This document shows, piece by piece, positions 16,219 to 25,798 of a stretch of 46,845 nucleotides of DNA. A model generated the notes under the pieces. The model ran no database searches. It was not told the origin of the DNA and saw only the letters and a program-made list of their open reading frames with translations. A program made the translations under genes and the position numbers. Numbering within the stretch: the first letter of the stretch is position 1; each line of letters opens with the position of its first letter. Source of the DNA: Rhodocyclaceae bacterium (GTDB taxonomy: Bacteria; Pseudomonadota; Gammaproteobacteria; Burkholderiales; Usitatibacteraceae); NCBI GenBank assembly GCA_020247395.1, contig JADCJC010000051.1, positions 1 to 46,845 on the forward strand, written 5' to 3'.

Positions 16219-17193
16219 TCAAGCGCTGCGACGCACCACCACTTGGATATTGGATGTGCGAAATCCAAATGCAGCCCGGACAATATCGAAACCCGTAAAG
16301 ATGCAAAGCAGCGGAACATTCTGGAGCGGATCAAACAGCTTAGCCAACCGAGGCATCTTCAGGCCATCGAGCACCCAGTGGTGCAGGGAAAATATCCAGA
16401 ATGCGTGTGATGGAAGATATCGAATTGATTTAACACGCATCTGATTGTCCGCTGCGAGACGCCGAAGAGAGCGCTCATTGAACAAATTCCAATGCCGGGG
16501 GGTATGATACCCACCCCAGTGGCGATGCTTAAACAAGGCAGCATCGACACTGTCCGTACTCGGCGTCTCGATAATCAGTACGCCACCCGGAGCAAGCAAT
16601 TTGCTTAGCGAGTGCATCACCACTTGTGGATCAGAAACATGTTCAAGCACTTGCAGCAGCAAGATTAGGTCAAATGTCCCGAGTGGAAGCTGCGAGTCAA
16701 CATCTTCAATTCGACCGACAAACCCTTTGTATCCTTTGGCGTTCAGTTTCTCGATCGGTCCGGCGTCGAGCTCGACTCCGTAGAGTTCGCTGGCAGATGT
16801 GCCGAATGTTGCCAGCATGTCCAAATAACGGCCATTGCCGCAGCCAACATCAAGACAACGGGGCGACTTGTTGGCAGCATGGGACAACCACTGTTTTACC
16901 TTCACGCGGTCAAGCAAATCCTTTGCCCGCAACGCGATCGGGTTGATTGCGGTCTCATAGTGGTACGCGTAGTAATTTGACGGGTAAATACGCGGCAGCT
17001 CTGCGAGCACCGGGCGCGGATTAAGGTAAACGTTACCGCAAGTGGTGCATTCGACGAATGTGTATTCATTGTCGGCGGTTTGATACTCAAAGTCAGGGGA
17101 GCGGGCGATTTCCACCCAGCCGCTAGCGTCACAAACCCCACACTTGACTACCTCAACCTCGCAGGTCGACCCAAGCGTGCGGCGATCAGACAT
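16219..17193 (-). CDS. SAM-dependent methyltransferase with N-terminal zinc ribbon
   Basis: A class I methyltransferase of ~324 aa. The N-terminus has two CxxC pairs (KCGVC and VECTTCG), a zinc-binding knuckle, followed by YLNPRP. The SAM-binding motif I is CLDVGCGNGRYL (about residue 115); later motifs are GTFDLILLLQVLEHV and LAPGGVLIIETPS. The C-terminal ~90 residues contain a hydrophobic stretch (AFWIFSLHHWVLDGL). This architecture is common in enzymes that modify sugars, lipids or small secreted molecules. I prefer ATG 17193 because it overlaps the desaturase stop by eight bases (ATGTCTGA), a coupling arrangement; ATG 17232 would overlap by 47 bp. The substrate is unknown. Confidence 0.85.
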   Translation of the reverse strand: MSDRRTLGSTCEVEVVKCGVCDASGWVEIARSPDFEYQTADNEYTFVECTTCGNVYLNPRPVLAELPRIYPSNYYAYHYETAINPIALRAKDLLDRVKVKQWLSHAANKSPRCLDVGCGNGRYLDMLATFGTSASELYGVELDAGPIEKLNAKGYKGFVGRIEDVDSQLPLGTFDLILLLQVLEHVSDPQVVMHSLSKLLAPGGVLIIETPSTDSVDAALFKHRHWGGYHTPRHWNLFNERSLRRLAADNQMRVKSIRYLPSHAFWIFSLHHWVLDGLKMPRLAKLFDPLQNVPLLCIFTGFDIVRAAFGFRTSNIQVVVRRSA

Positions 17194-18205
17194 GGGCTCG
17201 TACGTGTTTGCTGTCGAGTGGAAGGCCGACAAACAGCGACCATAAAAACGGAAGATAACTACCGCGCACGGTAATGTGGGGATCGCTCTTTATGGCGGCA
17301 TGGGCACTTGGCAGGTTGTAGTATGGGATTGACGGCCACAGATGGTGTTCGGCGTGAAAATGCATATTGTGTGGTGCCAAAAACAGCGCCTCCAACAGCG
17401 ACGGGTGGTAGCTGATGAGGCGATCAGGATCGGCGCGGTCATCGTCGATGTCTTTCACCGCATGGTCGCAGAATGCGCGGATTTCATCCGGTAAAAACAC
17501 AAAAAAATAAATCGGTGCAATCCACAGAGCAAAGTACGCCCAGACCGGCAAGCCGATCCACAAGATCGCACCGATCAGAATCAGCTGGGCGACGATGGCC
17601 GGAATGCGATCTCGAACGTAAATGAAAAGTACACTGCTTGTTTTTTCGACGCTCTTAGCAGTCGATTTGTTGTCGCCACTCAGAAGTCTGCCGAAAGGTG
17701 TCACCTTCAGCACCGTCTTGCCAAAGGTCGCGAGCCCCGAACAAAACAACAGAAACCGAACAGGTGAATTCTTGTCTGAAAGCCGGTGTATGTAGCGATC
17801 GGGGTCTTCGGCAGTGCCCAGCAGGCGATGGTGCTTGAGATGGCTACGTCTGCCATCTTCGAAGCCCATGCACATAGGGCCATGAATTAACCACTTCGAG
17901 ACATTGTCATTAACTTCGCGCTGCGGGTGCAGGGTGTAGTGGATCGCGTCATGCCCCATAATGAACAAAGCGTACTGGGCAGCGCCAATCAACAATACCG
18001 CGACAAGATATCCCCACCAAGTCTGCCAGTGCGTAACAAATAGAAATGCGGCGGCGATGGCGATCCAGCCGAGCGCCAGATCGGTGAACATGCGAGCGGG
18101 CCGGAATGTCATCCAATCCTTCAGTTGTTGTTTTGTGACACTCTTGCGAATGCTCTGTTGAATTTCTTGTAGCGAGAGACGGTACGCGGGCTGAATTTTG
18201 GTCAT
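17186..18205 (-). CDS. Membrane fatty acid desaturase/hydroxylase family protein
   Basis: A di-iron integral-membrane oxidase. The three His boxes are present: HDAIH (about residue 95), HLKHH (about 130) and HAEHH within NMHFHAEHHLWPSIPYYNLP (about 285), with four expected membrane segments between and around them. Family members introduce double bonds or hydroxyls in acyl chains or carotenoids. ATG 18205 (MTKIQPAYRLS) is preceded by AGAAGG; a longer frame begins at 18244. The following methyltransferase overlaps by eight bases, so the pair is likely to act on the same lipid-like substrate; this is inference. The length of 339 aa is normal. Confidence 0.85.
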   Translation of the reverse strand: MTKIQPAYRLSLQEIQQSIRKSVTKQQLKDWMTFRPARMFTDLALGWIAIAAAFLFVTHWQTWWGYLVAVLLIGAAQYALFIMGHDAIHYTLHPQREVNDNVSKWLIHGPMCMGFEDGRRSHLKHHRLLGTAEDPDRYIHRLSDKNSPVRFLLFCSGLATFGKTVLKVTPFGRLLSGDNKSTAKSVEKTSSVLFIYVRDRIPAIVAQLILIGAILWIGLPVWAYFALWIAPIYFFVFLPDEIRAFCDHAVKDIDDDRADPDRLISYHPSLLEALFLAPHNMHFHAEHHLWPSIPYYNLPSAHAAIKSDPHITVRGSYLPFLWSLFVGLPLDSKHVRAHV

Positions 18206-18419
18206 GACCAAGAAACCTTCTGAAAACGGACGGCTGTCTGCCAATGCTGCCTAACGGTAATAAGCACTATTCTCCCGATGCGACGAACCAACAGTCAAGC
18301 GTTAATCGGGGTAGGAACCCTAATTTCGGCAGGGTTTGCAAAACACGCGACTCTCGGGTGCAAATTCAGAGAGTCTAATGTGATGGCCTTCACAACGTGG
18401 TTACACAACTGCCAAAAGC

Positions 18420-18950
18420 TCAAGAGGCGCCCGGGAACAGAGTCGGTAAAAATACTTCCGTCACCATCAAAGGCTGCCCGTTTTTTAAGAACACACTGCG
18501 CCTTGCCCAGGCGGCAGCATTGACACCTCCACGCCGGAGTAACGCATTGCCCTGGCACAGTTTGCGGTATTCGATCGGCATCCGCGAGACAAGGGGGTCT
18601 TGGAACAACATCTCCGCAAGAGGACGCGATCCCAGTCGAGATAATCCGCGCCAAGCGTCGGCAAGATCGCGCGGGTTAACCACTGTATGCGCAAATACCA
18701 GCGGTGTGACGCCCGATCGCAGAACCACCTCACGAACTACCGCCAGCTCGCCGCGCCGAAGCCGCAGGGCGCGCCGCTCATCGTTTAGCGGCACAACTAA
18801 ACGCTGCCCAAGGCGAACCAAATTGAAGTCGGCAAAATTGGCGATGATTCTTGCCGTAAGTGAACCGCGATCGGTGATCCATTTGCGCAGCGCACCAGCC
18901 GGCGGCATTTGATGCCACGCATCTGGCTGGGTAAGTTTGACAGTACGCAT
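18420..18950 (-). CDS. ubiC: Chorismate-pyruvate lyase
   Basis: UbiC converts chorismate to 4-hydroxybenzoate plus pyruvate, the entry step of ubiquinone synthesis, in the cytosol. Family landmarks are LTARI near residue 32, REVVLRSG around 92 (Arg in the active site), LFAHTV-like (LVFAHTVV), ARRSVF and VTEVFLP near the C-terminus, whose Glu matches the catalytic Glu of E. coli UbiC. Length of 176 aa is normal. It starts three bases after the recG stop, so it is co-transcribed with recG. Confidence 0.93.
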   Translation of the reverse strand: MRTVKLTQPDAWHQMPPAGALRKWITDRGSLTARIIANFADFNLVRLGQRLVVPLNDERRALRLRRGELAVVREVVLRSGVTPLVFAHTVVNPRDLADAWRGLSRLGSRPLAEMLFQDPLVSRMPIEYRKLCQGNALLRRGGVNAAAWARRSVFLKNGQPLMVTEVFLPTLFPGAS

Positions 18951-18953
18951 TTG

Positions 18954-21023
18954 TCAGGCCTTCAAATAATGCTGTCGCGAACCAAGCCATCGCGCAAGAT
19001 GTTTGTCGGCATTGCTGGAGTCGTGTTGCAACATCCACGTTGCCGCGTCTCGCGCCGCGTCGAGCAAATCAACGTCTCGTTGAATGTCCGCGAACCGCAG
19101 CAGCGGCGCGCCGGATTGGCGCGCGCCCAAATGTTCGCCGGGCCCGCGAATGAGTAAGTCTTGCCGGGCAATCTCAAAACCATCGGTTGATTCGTAAATG
19201 ACTTTTAATCTTGCCTTGGCCAGTGCGCCGAGTGGCGACTGATACAACAACACACAGGCGCTTTGTTTGGCACCACGCCCAACGCGGCCGCGGAGCTGGT
19301 GTAACTGTGAAAGTCCCATGCGTTCGGCGTGTTCAATCACCATAATGGTAGCGTTCGGCACATCGACGCCCACCTCGATCACGGTCGTCGCAACCAGTAG
19401 CTGGATTTCGTTGGCGATGAATTTTTGCATCACCTCGTTCTTCTCGGCTGGCTTCATGCGACCGTGCACCAGACCTACGCGTAAGTCAGGAAATTCAGTT
19501 GAGATGCGCTCAAAGGTATCCACCGCTGTTTGCAGCTGGAGCTTTTCACTCTCTTCAATCAAGGGGCACACCCAGTAGGCTTGGCCTCCCGCCGCACAGG
19601 CCGCGCGAATACGTTCGAGCAATTCATCGCGCCGATCGTCAGCGAGTATGCGTGTCGAAATTGGTGTGCGCCCCGGCGGCAGCTCATCGATGATCGAAAC
19701 ATCCAAGTCCGCAAAATAACTCATCGACAGCGTACGCGGAATTGGCGTGGCGCTCATCATGAGCTGATGCGCTTCCTCGACTATTGAGGCTTTCTCTCGA
19801 AGTGCGAGACGCTGCCCCACACCAAACCGATGTTGCTCGTCAATGATTGCCAGCCCTAAGTTCGCAAACGTCACCCCGTCTTGGAACAGGGCATGGGTGC
19901 CGATCGCCAGCTGCGTTGTTCCCTGTGCAATCGCGGCGACGGCAGCGCGTTTGTCTTTTGCCTTCAGGCTACCGGTAAGCCACGTTGCCGTAACGCCTAT
20001 TGGCGTGAGTAGATCAGATAGTTTTCGAAAGTGCTGCTCCGCCAAAATCTCGGTCGGAGCCATCAGTGCAACCTGAAAGCCATTTTCGACCGCCTGTGCC
20101 GCAGCCAGCGCGGCGACAACGGTTTTGCCCGAGCCGACATCGCCTTGCAACAAACGCTGCATGGGGTGCGTTTTGGCGAGATCTGCGGAAATTTCATCGG
20201 CGGCGCGGCGCTGTGCAGCGGTCAGTGCAAACGGCAGTGCTGCAATCATGGCTTGCGTGATCTTGTGGCGCGACGTCATTGCTGGCGCACTCTTGGCGTC
20301 GCGTGCGGCGCGGGCTTTTTTCATCGCAAGCTGTTGAGAGAGCAACTCATCAAACTTGATGCGCCGCCACGCAGGATGGGTGCGCTCAGCGAGGCTCGTG
20401 AGAGAGGCAGAAGGGGACGGCCGATGCAACGCAAACACCGATTCACGAAAGGGTTGCAAACGCTGTTGCTCACGAACAATGGTCGGCACGCAGTCATCAA
20501 ACTGTGACTGGCCATCCAGCGCTTCAAGTGCGCGGTCAATCACGCGACGAATTGCGATCTGTGAGACTCCTGCGGTGGTGCCGTAAACCGGTGTGAGGGC
20601 GTCTGGTACGGGTTCGTCGCCAGCCACTACGCGATAACGTGGGTGCACCATCTCCGCGCCAAAATAACCTTGGCGAACTTCACCGAACAAACGCAGGCGT
20701 TTACCTGCTGCCATTTGTTTGACTTGGCTGCCGTAGAAATTCAGAAAGCGAAGATGAAGAATGTCCTCGCCGTCACGCGCCTGTACGACGAGTTGCCGTC
20801 GCGGGCGATAGGCAACTTCGGTGTGAAACACTTCCACTTCAACCTGGCAATCGACACCGGCCAGCGCATCCCGCACTCGCGTGATGCGGGTTTCGTCTTC
20901 ATATCGGATTGGCAGGTGGAGCGCGAAGTCCCATTCGTTGCGAAGGCCGATCTGCGCGAGTTTTTGCGCAAGCGACGTTGGCGGTTTGGCTGGCTTTTTG
21001 GGTGGGGACTTTGCGCGCGGCAT
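18954..21023 (-). CDS. recG: ATP-dependent DNA helicase RecG
   Basis: RecG remodels stalled replication forks and branched recombination intermediates. It has an N-terminal wedge (OB-fold) domain (residues ~55-150), followed by superfamily 2 helicase domains. Walker A is GDVGSGKT (about 299), Walker B DEQH (about 393), then SATPIPRTL, and motif VI QLRGRVGRG (about 590). The C-terminus (AREDL-type helical region, ARQSGAPLLRF) is present. Length of 689 aa is typical. ubiC follows three bases after the stop. The gene-free repeat region lies immediately upstream. Confidence 0.96.
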   Translation of the reverse strand: MPRAKSPPKKPAKPPTSLAQKLAQIGLRNEWDFALHLPIRYEDETRITRVRDALAGVDCQVEVEVFHTEVAYRPRRQLVVQARDGEDILHLRFLNFYGSQVKQMAAGKRLRLFGEVRQGYFGAEMVHPRYRVVAGDEPVPDALTPVYGTTAGVSQIAIRRVIDRALEALDGQSQFDDCVPTIVREQQRLQPFRESVFALHRPSPSASLTSLAERTHPAWRRIKFDELLSQQLAMKKARAARDAKSAPAMTSRHKITQAMIAALPFALTAAQRRAADEISADLAKTHPMQRLLQGDVGSGKTVVAALAAAQAVENGFQVALMAPTEILAEQHFRKLSDLLTPIGVTATWLTGSLKAKDKRAAVAAIAQGTTQLAIGTHALFQDGVTFANLGLAIIDEQHRFGVGQRLALREKASIVEEAHQLMMSATPIPRTLSMSYFADLDVSIIDELPPGRTPISTRILADDRRDELLERIRAACAAGGQAYWVCPLIEESEKLQLQTAVDTFERISTEFPDLRVGLVHGRMKPAEKNEVMQKFIANEIQLLVATTVIEVGVDVPNATIMVIEHAERMGLSQLHQLRGRVGRGAKQSACVLLYQSPLGALAKARLKVIYESTDGFEIARQDLLIRGPGEHLGARQSGAPLLRFADIQRDVDLLDAARDAATWMLQHDSSNADKHLARWLGSRQHYLKA

Positions 21024-21147
21024 AGCCGCATTATTGACGGTTTGGGGGTGGGTTGGTGAAGGTTGCCGATTGGCGGGCAGTTTCGGGCATTTTTGCTTGG
21101 AGAAGGCTGTGGAATGGCGTTGTTGCCGATTAGTCTGTTATCCCTAG

Positions 21148-21175
21148 TGTCATCCCGGCGCAGGCCGGGATCCAA
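21148..21175 (+). repeat. REP-like palindrome, copy 3
   Basis: TGTCATCCCGGCGCAGG then CCGGGATCCAA differs from the 7638-7665 unit at only a few positions and has the same orientation. Confidence 0.8.
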
Positions 21176-21242
21176 TTTTCTTCGCTCGAAGTACGTTCGT
21201 CTTCCCGCGAATACCGATGCGGGGGGCGGCCCCGCTGCCGCT

Positions 21243-21568
21243 CACTTTCTTTGCTCCGCCAAAGAAAGTAAGCAAAGAAAGGCGGCCCCGCCCAGTTTGG
21301 AACGCCAACAATCAAACTCTCAAATCCGCCACGCTGCGTGACTTCGGCAAATCCCGTGCGAGCCGCCGAAGCCGCAGAGCGTGGAAGGGGGTTGTCCGCG
21401 AGCACTGTCCGAGCACCGGACGAGGCACGTAGTTTGTGCCGAGTGAGGGCGAGTTGCGCAGCGGCCTTTACACGCGAGCAGCTGAGGGAACCCCAGCGCG
21501 AAGCGCACGGGCGGCGAACCCGGGGCCGCCTTCTTTTGGTTACTTTTCTTGGCGATGCAAGAAAAGTG
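21243..21568. repeat. ~326-bp element with 48-bp inverted ends
   Basis: The left arm (21243-21290) and the reverse complement of the right arm (21521-21568) align over 48 bases with roughly 80% identity, both ending GGCGGCCCCG. Each arm also contains its own perfect hairpin: ACTTTCTTTG/CAAAGAAAGT (21244-21269) on the left and ACTTTTCTTG/CAAGAAAAGT (about 21542-21567) on the right, each with a six-base loop. The 230-bp interior has no credible gene. It looks like a non-autonomous dispersed repeat; no transposase is nearby and no flanking target duplication is evident. Confidence 0.75.
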
Positions 21569-21679
21569 CCTAGCTGCCGGGCTACCCCCGGCTCGGTTGT
21601 CGATTAGCCACGAGTGGCGCCTACATTGGAGTAGTAGGTGCGAGGTGGGATGCACGGCGTCGCCATAAGCGCTTACTGT

Positions 21680-22075
21680 TTACTGCACCGTGCGCTGTCG
21701 AAGGCGGAGCAACACTAGGTGGGCAGCTAACGCGGACGCTATCGGCGCCACCAAGATGAGCAGAAGTGGCGCCCCAAAAAACAAAAGGGGTATGAAAATC
21801 GTCCACGGAAATTCAAAGAGGGTCGTTGCCTGACCGCCGACTGTGATTGGTCCTTGCAGTGCGACCAATAAGAGATCAAAAACGAGAGCCAGGCTAAACG
21901 CTAAGCTCGATGGCAGAGGCTCGCACCGTAGACGAAAAGTCAGGAATACAAAGGCTACGGTAGCGATGCTGTAAGCGGCTGCTTCGTCAATCCGGCTACG
22001 AAGCAAAAGTGCAGAGCCCAGACAGATGATTACAACGACAGTGAGCCGCACCAGTCGCAGTTTCCAGAATCTCAT
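21680..22075 (-). CDS. Small hypothetical membrane protein
   Basis: A 131-residue protein with four predicted membrane segments (LTVVVIICLGSALLL, YSIATVAFVFLTF, LAFSLALVFDLLLVAL and the long stretch FIPLLFFGAPLLLILVAPI). I recognise no family. The N-terminus MRFWKLRLVR is basic, as expected for a cytoplasmic end. There is no clear ribosome binding site before the ATG at 22075. It sits between the repeat region and ridA on the same strand as ridA. Moderate confidence that it is a gene. Confidence 0.5.
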   Translation of the reverse strand: MRFWKLRLVRLTVVVIICLGSALLLRSRIDEAAAYSIATVAFVFLTFRLRCEPLPSSLAFSLALVFDLLLVALQGPITVGGQATTLFEFPWTIFIPLLFFGAPLLLILVAPIASALAAHLVLLRLRQRTVQ

Positions 22076-22127
22076 CGATTAGGGTTGGACTAGGACTAAT
22101 TGAATTTATCAGCGAGGTGTAGCTGCA

Positions 22128-22529
22128 CTACCCATTGGCCGCGACTTCTACCACCATCACCCCCTCAATCTCAATTTCCGCCCCTCTCGGCAACCCCGCC
22201 ACCGCTAGCGCGGCCCGTGCCGGATATGGCGTTTGAATGTAGGTCGCCATAACTTCATTTACCTTCGCAAAGTGCGCAAGGTCAAGCAAATACACATTCA
22301 CTTTCACAAGGTGATTGAGTGATCCACCCGCCGCTTCACAAACCGCACGCAGATTCTCAAAAACTTGTTTCACCTGATTCTCAAAGCCGCTCACCAATTG
22401 CATGGTCTTCGGATCGAGTGGAATCTGTCCGGAGAGATAAGTTGTTGCAATTGGACCGCTAACCGTGACGGCTTGTGAGTAGGTGCCGATCGCCGCTGGG
22501 GCATTAAGTGTCGAGACGATTGTTTTCAT
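22128..22529 (-). CDS. ridA: RidA-family reactive enamine/imine deaminase
   Basis: RidA (YjgF/YER057c/UK114 family) hydrolyses reactive enamines and imines, such as 2-aminoacrylate formed by PLP enzymes. The signature region is visible: [13 protein letters not shown] at the N-terminus, [30 protein letters not shown], and [20 protein letters not shown] with the conserved Arg and Glu of the active site. Length of 133 aa is normal. The start overlaps the spoT stop by four bases, so it is the last gene of the rpoZ-spoT-ridA run. Confidence 0.94.
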   Translation of the reverse strand: MKTIVSTLNAPAAIGTYSQAVTVSGPIATTYLSGQIPLDPKTMQLVSGFENQVKQVFENLRAVCEAAGGSLNHLVKVNVYLLDLAHFAKVNEVMATYIQTPYPARAALAVAGLPRGAEIEIEGVMVVEVAANG

Positions 22530-24823
22530 TTTTCGTTTGGCTTGTGTTCTGACTTAGATTCTTTGTTTACACCTGATTTGACGCGGCTGATTCGCGTGAC
22601 CACTGGCAGCTGCCGCATTTGTCGAAGCACACGGGCAAGGTGTTGACGATGGCTGACTTCGATGGTGAATTGAAGTGTGGAGAAGGTCTCATCAGCTTGC
22701 GCGGCGTCCATGCGGATATGTGTGATGTTGGAGTCTGCGCTGGCGATTTCAGCGGCAAGTTTTGCCAGCACACCGCGTGCATCACTCACCGTCATATGAA
22801 TGTCGACTTTGAAAAGTTTTTGAATATTGGGATCCCACGTCACATCCACCCATTTTTCGGGGTCGAATTTGAATGAACCGGATGAACGAATCGAGGGGCA
22901 GTCGTGAGTGTGCACAACCAGCCCCTGGCCACCTTTCATCTGCGCAATGATGGGATCTCCGGGAATGGGGCGACAGCACTGAGCAAATTGCACCGCCATG
23001 TTTTCAGTGCCGCGAATGACGATGGCGTCCTTAGGGCGATGCTCAGGCTGCTCCAATACCGCAATATCGAATAGCTTGCGCGCTGCGACGATGGCGAGCC
23101 GTTTGCCCAGGCCAATTTCTTCGAGCACTTCTTCTTTATTTTTGGCGCTATCGCCTTTAAGCAAACGCTTCCAATGTGTACGGCCAATTTCATTCGGGTC
23201 AAAGTTAAGTGCCCTAACCGCCTGGATCAATAGCAACTCACCGAGTTCGACTGACTCTGCGTGTTGTGTGGTCTTGAGGTAATGGCGAATCAGCGCGCGC
23301 GCCCTGCCGGTCGCCGCGTAATTCAACCAGGCCGGATTGGGACGACCACTCTTGTCTGTGACGATCTCCACGCGATCACCATTTTTCAGCGGCTGTGAAA
23401 GCGGCACAGCTTCATCGTTTACCTTGGCTCCAACGGTACGATTACCGACGTCCGAGTGAATCGCGTAGGCAAAATCCACCGGCGTTGCGCTGCGCGGCAG
23501 TGAGATGATCTTGCCTTTAGGCGAGAATACATATACCGCGTCTGGGAATAGATCGACCTTAATGTGTTCCAAAAACTCGAGCGCGTCACCTGTGCCGGAT
23601 TGAATTTCGAGCAATGACTGCAACCATTGGTGCGTCTTTTGCTGCATGTTCGACACTTCCGCGTCGAGGGTCTTGTATAGCCAGTGTGATGCGACACCGG
23701 CCTCGGCGATCTTGTGCATATTCATTGTGCGGATTTGCAACTCGACAGGTGTGCCGAAAGGACCGAACAGAGTGGTGTGTAGTGATTGATAGCCGTTGTT
23801 CTTTGGGATCGCGATGTAGTCTTTGAATTTCCCCGGGAAGGGCTTGTATAACGTGTGTAGCGCGCCAAGCGCCACGTAACACGATGCCATGTCTTCAACC
23901 AGAATGCGGAAACCGTAGATATCCAACACCTCGGAAAAAGAAATGTTTTTTTCCTGCATTTTTTTGTAGATCGACGAGAGGTGTTTTTCCCGCCCGGTGA
24001 CAGTCGCCTTCACTTTGAATTCAGCGAGTCGCGCCTTGATGGCGTCTGAAATCTTGCCGACAACCTCGCGACGGTTGCCGCGTGCGGCCTTGACGGCTTT
24101 GTCGAGCACCTGAAAGCGATGGGGGTGAAGATACTTGAAGCCAAGGTCTTCGAACTCGTAGTAGACGGCGTTTAAACCCAGGCGATTGGCGATCGGTGAG
24201 TAGATGTCGAGTGTTTCCCGTGCGACCCGTTCCTGCTTCAGCTGGTGCACGGCACCCAGCGTGCGCATGTTGTGCAAACGATCGGCGAGTTTGATCAAGA
24301 TGACCCGCACATCGCGCGCCATGGCGAGCAGCATCTTGCGGAAATTCTCGGATTGTGCCTCTTCTAGCGTCGCAAACTGCAATTTGTCGAGTTTCGATAC
24401 GCCGTCGACGAGATCTGCAACGGCTTGACCGAAGCGTTTGGCGATATCATCTTTCGTCGTTGGCGTATCTTCGACAACATCATGGAGGATGGCGGCAATC
24501 AATGCCTGCGCGTCAAGGTGCCACTGCGCGAGGATGGTAGCAACGGCTAGCGGATGGGTGATGTACGGCTCGCCAGATTTACGGCTTTGGCCTTCGTGCG
24601 CAGCACGCGCCATCTCAAATGCCGCCTGCACTTTTTCGATGTCGGCGGGCTTAAGATATGCTGAGATGATCGGCAGCAGCGACGTCGCATGCGACATGCC
24701 AAGCTTCCCATTATCGGGGGGTTCAATCATCGCCGCACTCGCGCTCATCGTCGCGGCAACCGTAGCTGTGGGGTGTCGTTGTGCTTCACCCGGCATGATT
24801 TGCGAAGGATTGGTGTTCGGCAT
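22526..24823 (-). CDS. spoT: Bifunctional (p)ppGpp synthetase/hydrolase
   Basis: A long RelA/SpoT homologue that makes and degrades the alarmone (p)ppGpp. The N-terminal HD hydrolase domain retains HDVVEDT (about residue 114), so hydrolysis is expected. The synthetase domain follows (about 265-390; DIYGFRILV and [13 protein letters not shown]), then TGS (about 430-490; VFSPKGKII), a helical region, a conserved-Cys part ([11 protein letters not shown]) and a C-terminal ACT domain (about 670-745). The ~40 residues before MSHATSLLP are poorly conserved, so the true start may be internal. Order rpoZ-spoT-ridA with four-base overlap to ridA; omega (rpoZ) next to spoT is widely conserved. Confidence 0.96.
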   Translation of the reverse strand: MPNTNPSQIMPGEAQRHPTATVAATMSASAAMIEPPDNGKLGMSHATSLLPIISAYLKPADIEKVQAAFEMARAAHEGQSRKSGEPYITHPLAVATILAQWHLDAQALIAAILHDVVEDTPTTKDDIAKRFGQAVADLVDGVSKLDKLQFATLEEAQSENFRKMLLAMARDVRVILIKLADRLHNMRTLGAVHQLKQERVARETLDIYSPIANRLGLNAVYYEFEDLGFKYLHPHRFQVLDKAVKAARGNRREVVGKISDAIKARLAEFKVKATVTGREKHLSSIYKKMQEKNISFSEVLDIYGFRILVEDMASCYVALGALHTLYKPFPGKFKDYIAIPKNNGYQSLHTTLFGPFGTPVELQIRTMNMHKIAEAGVASHWLYKTLDAEVSNMQQKTHQWLQSLLEIQSGTGDALEFLEHIKVDLFPDAVYVFSPKGKIISLPRSATPVDFAYAIHSDVGNRTVGAKVNDEAVPLSQPLKNGDRVEIVTDKSGRPNPAWLNYAATGRARALIRHYLKTTQHAESVELGELLLIQAVRALNFDPNEIGRTHWKRLLKGDSAKNKEEVLEEIGLGKRLAIVAARKLFDIAVLEQPEHRPKDAIVIRGTENMAVQFAQCCRPIPGDPIIAQMKGGQGLVVHTHDCPSIRSSGSFKFDPEKWVDVTWDPNIQKLFKVDIHMTVSDARGVLAKLAAEIASADSNITHIRMDAAQADETFSTLQFTIEVSHRQHLARVLRQMRQLPVVTRISRVKSGVNKESKSEHKPNEK

Positions 24824-24851
24824 AACGAAGCATCATCCTTCACGAGTTTGA

Positions 24852-25085
24852 CTACATATCTGCAGGCACCGTCGGCAGGCTCGGTGCTTGCGGCTTCAAT
24901 ATACCCAAACCAATGTGGCCGCCGGCGATTTCGCGCAGCGCTATCACGCACGGCTTGTCTTTACCGGCTTCTATGTACGGTGCGGAACCCAGCGCCAACT
25001 GGCGCGCGCGCGTGGTGGCGGCGAGCGTCAGCTCGAAGCGGTTTGAGATCAGCTTAATACAGTCATCAACGGTGATACGGGCCAT
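24852..25085 (-). CDS. rpoZ: RNA polymerase omega subunit
   Basis: Omega helps fold the beta' subunit and forms part of a ppGpp-binding site on RNA polymerase. The protein begins MARITVDDC and contains the family core [17 protein letters not shown], followed by [11 protein letters not shown]. The ATG at 25085 is used; a longer frame to 25127 adds an unrelated hydrophobic segment. At 77 aa the length is normal. It lies 28 bp upstream of spoT and 95 bp downstream of gmk. Confidence 0.95.
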   Translation of the reverse strand: MARITVDDCIKLISNRFELTLAATTRARQLALGSAPYIEAGKDKPCVIALREIAGGHIGLGILKPQAPSLPTVPADM

Positions 25086-25180
25086 GGTAAAACTCCAGAC
25101 TTCAATCAAAAACGTTAGGAAACACATCCAACGACACCCGGCGGCGGCGGCAAATCAAATCAAGAAATGTGGGCGGTAAA

Positions 25181-25786
25181 TCAGCAGCTCGTCAGCAAAT
25201 CAGCGTAGCGGACCAGCTGACGATGAGCGGTCAGTTGACATGCCCGCGTGACTGCGGAAAGATCATCCAAAGCCACGCTAAAGTCTTCATTTATAATAAC
25301 ATAATCGGCTTTATGTACGTGTTTGAGGTCCTCACGAGCCTCGGACAGTCGGCGCTGGATGACCTCGGCGGAGTCCTTACCGCGTGTCACCAGTCGGCGC
25401 TGCAACTCTTCAATGGAGGGCGGCAGAATGTAGATATAGACCATGTCGGGGAAGAGTTTCTTGACCGCACGAGCGCCTTGCCAGTCAATCTCCAGAAGTA
25501 CATTCGTGCCCGAGGCTTGCCGACTCTCGATCCATTTGCGCGACGTTCCGTAGAGGTTGCCGTACACTTCGGCGTGCTCCAGAAATTCGTCTGCGGCAAT
25601 CAGCTCTTCAAAATGAGACCGCGTAACAAAATTGTACTCGCGTCCATCAACCTCACCCGCGCGAGGAGGCCGGGTGGTGAATGAGACTGACAACTCAATG
25701 CTCTTGTCGCGCTCAAGCAGACCCGCCACAAGGCTGGACTTGCCGGCACCGGAGGGAGCTACAACGGTGAATAAGCAGCCTGACAT
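25181..25786 (-). CDS. gmk: Guanylate kinase
   Basis: Phosphorylates GMP to GDP with ATP, an essential step in guanine nucleotide supply. The P-loop is APSGAGKSS (residues ~10-18). GMP-binding residues are seen in SFTTRPPRAGEVDGREYNFV, and the lid region follows in LLEIDWQGARAVK. Length of 201 aa is normal. It lies between yicC (12 bp upstream) and rpoZ, so all are probably one transcript. Confidence 0.96.
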   Translation of the reverse strand: MSGCLFTVVAPSGAGKSSLVAGLLERDKSIELSVSFTTRPPRAGEVDGREYNFVTRSHFEELIAADEFLEHAEVYGNLYGTSRKWIESRQASGTNVLLEIDWQGARAVKKLFPDMVYIYILPPSIEELQRRLVTRGKDSAEVIQRRLSEAREDLKHVHKADYVIINEDFSVALDDLSAVTRACQLTAHRQLVRYADLLTSC

Positions 25787-25798
25787 GGTGATCTCAAA

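Larger units (their letters stand above)
21024..21679. other. Gene-free repeat-rich region upstream of recG
   Basis: About 650 bp with short overlapping frames on both strands, none with recognisable similarity. It contains a REP-like unit (21148-21175), a ~326-bp element with inverted ends (21243-21568) and a small GC hairpin, GCCGGG/CCCGGC, around 21576-21592. The recG promoter should lie at its left edge but is not recognisable. Confidence 0.7.

Noticed and set aside
15522-16334. Intact 270-codon minus-strand gene across the TrpF-like locus
   Set aside because: The long frame joins family-like middle sequence to unrelated ends. The expected start and end are recovered only in other frames after removing the 10-bp duplication and one A, so the locus is better called a pseudogene.
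21130-21660. Several 70-110 codon frames on both strands
   Set aside because: They lie in the repeat element, overlap one another and owe their openness to high GC and palindromes; such spurious frames are common in dispersed repeats.
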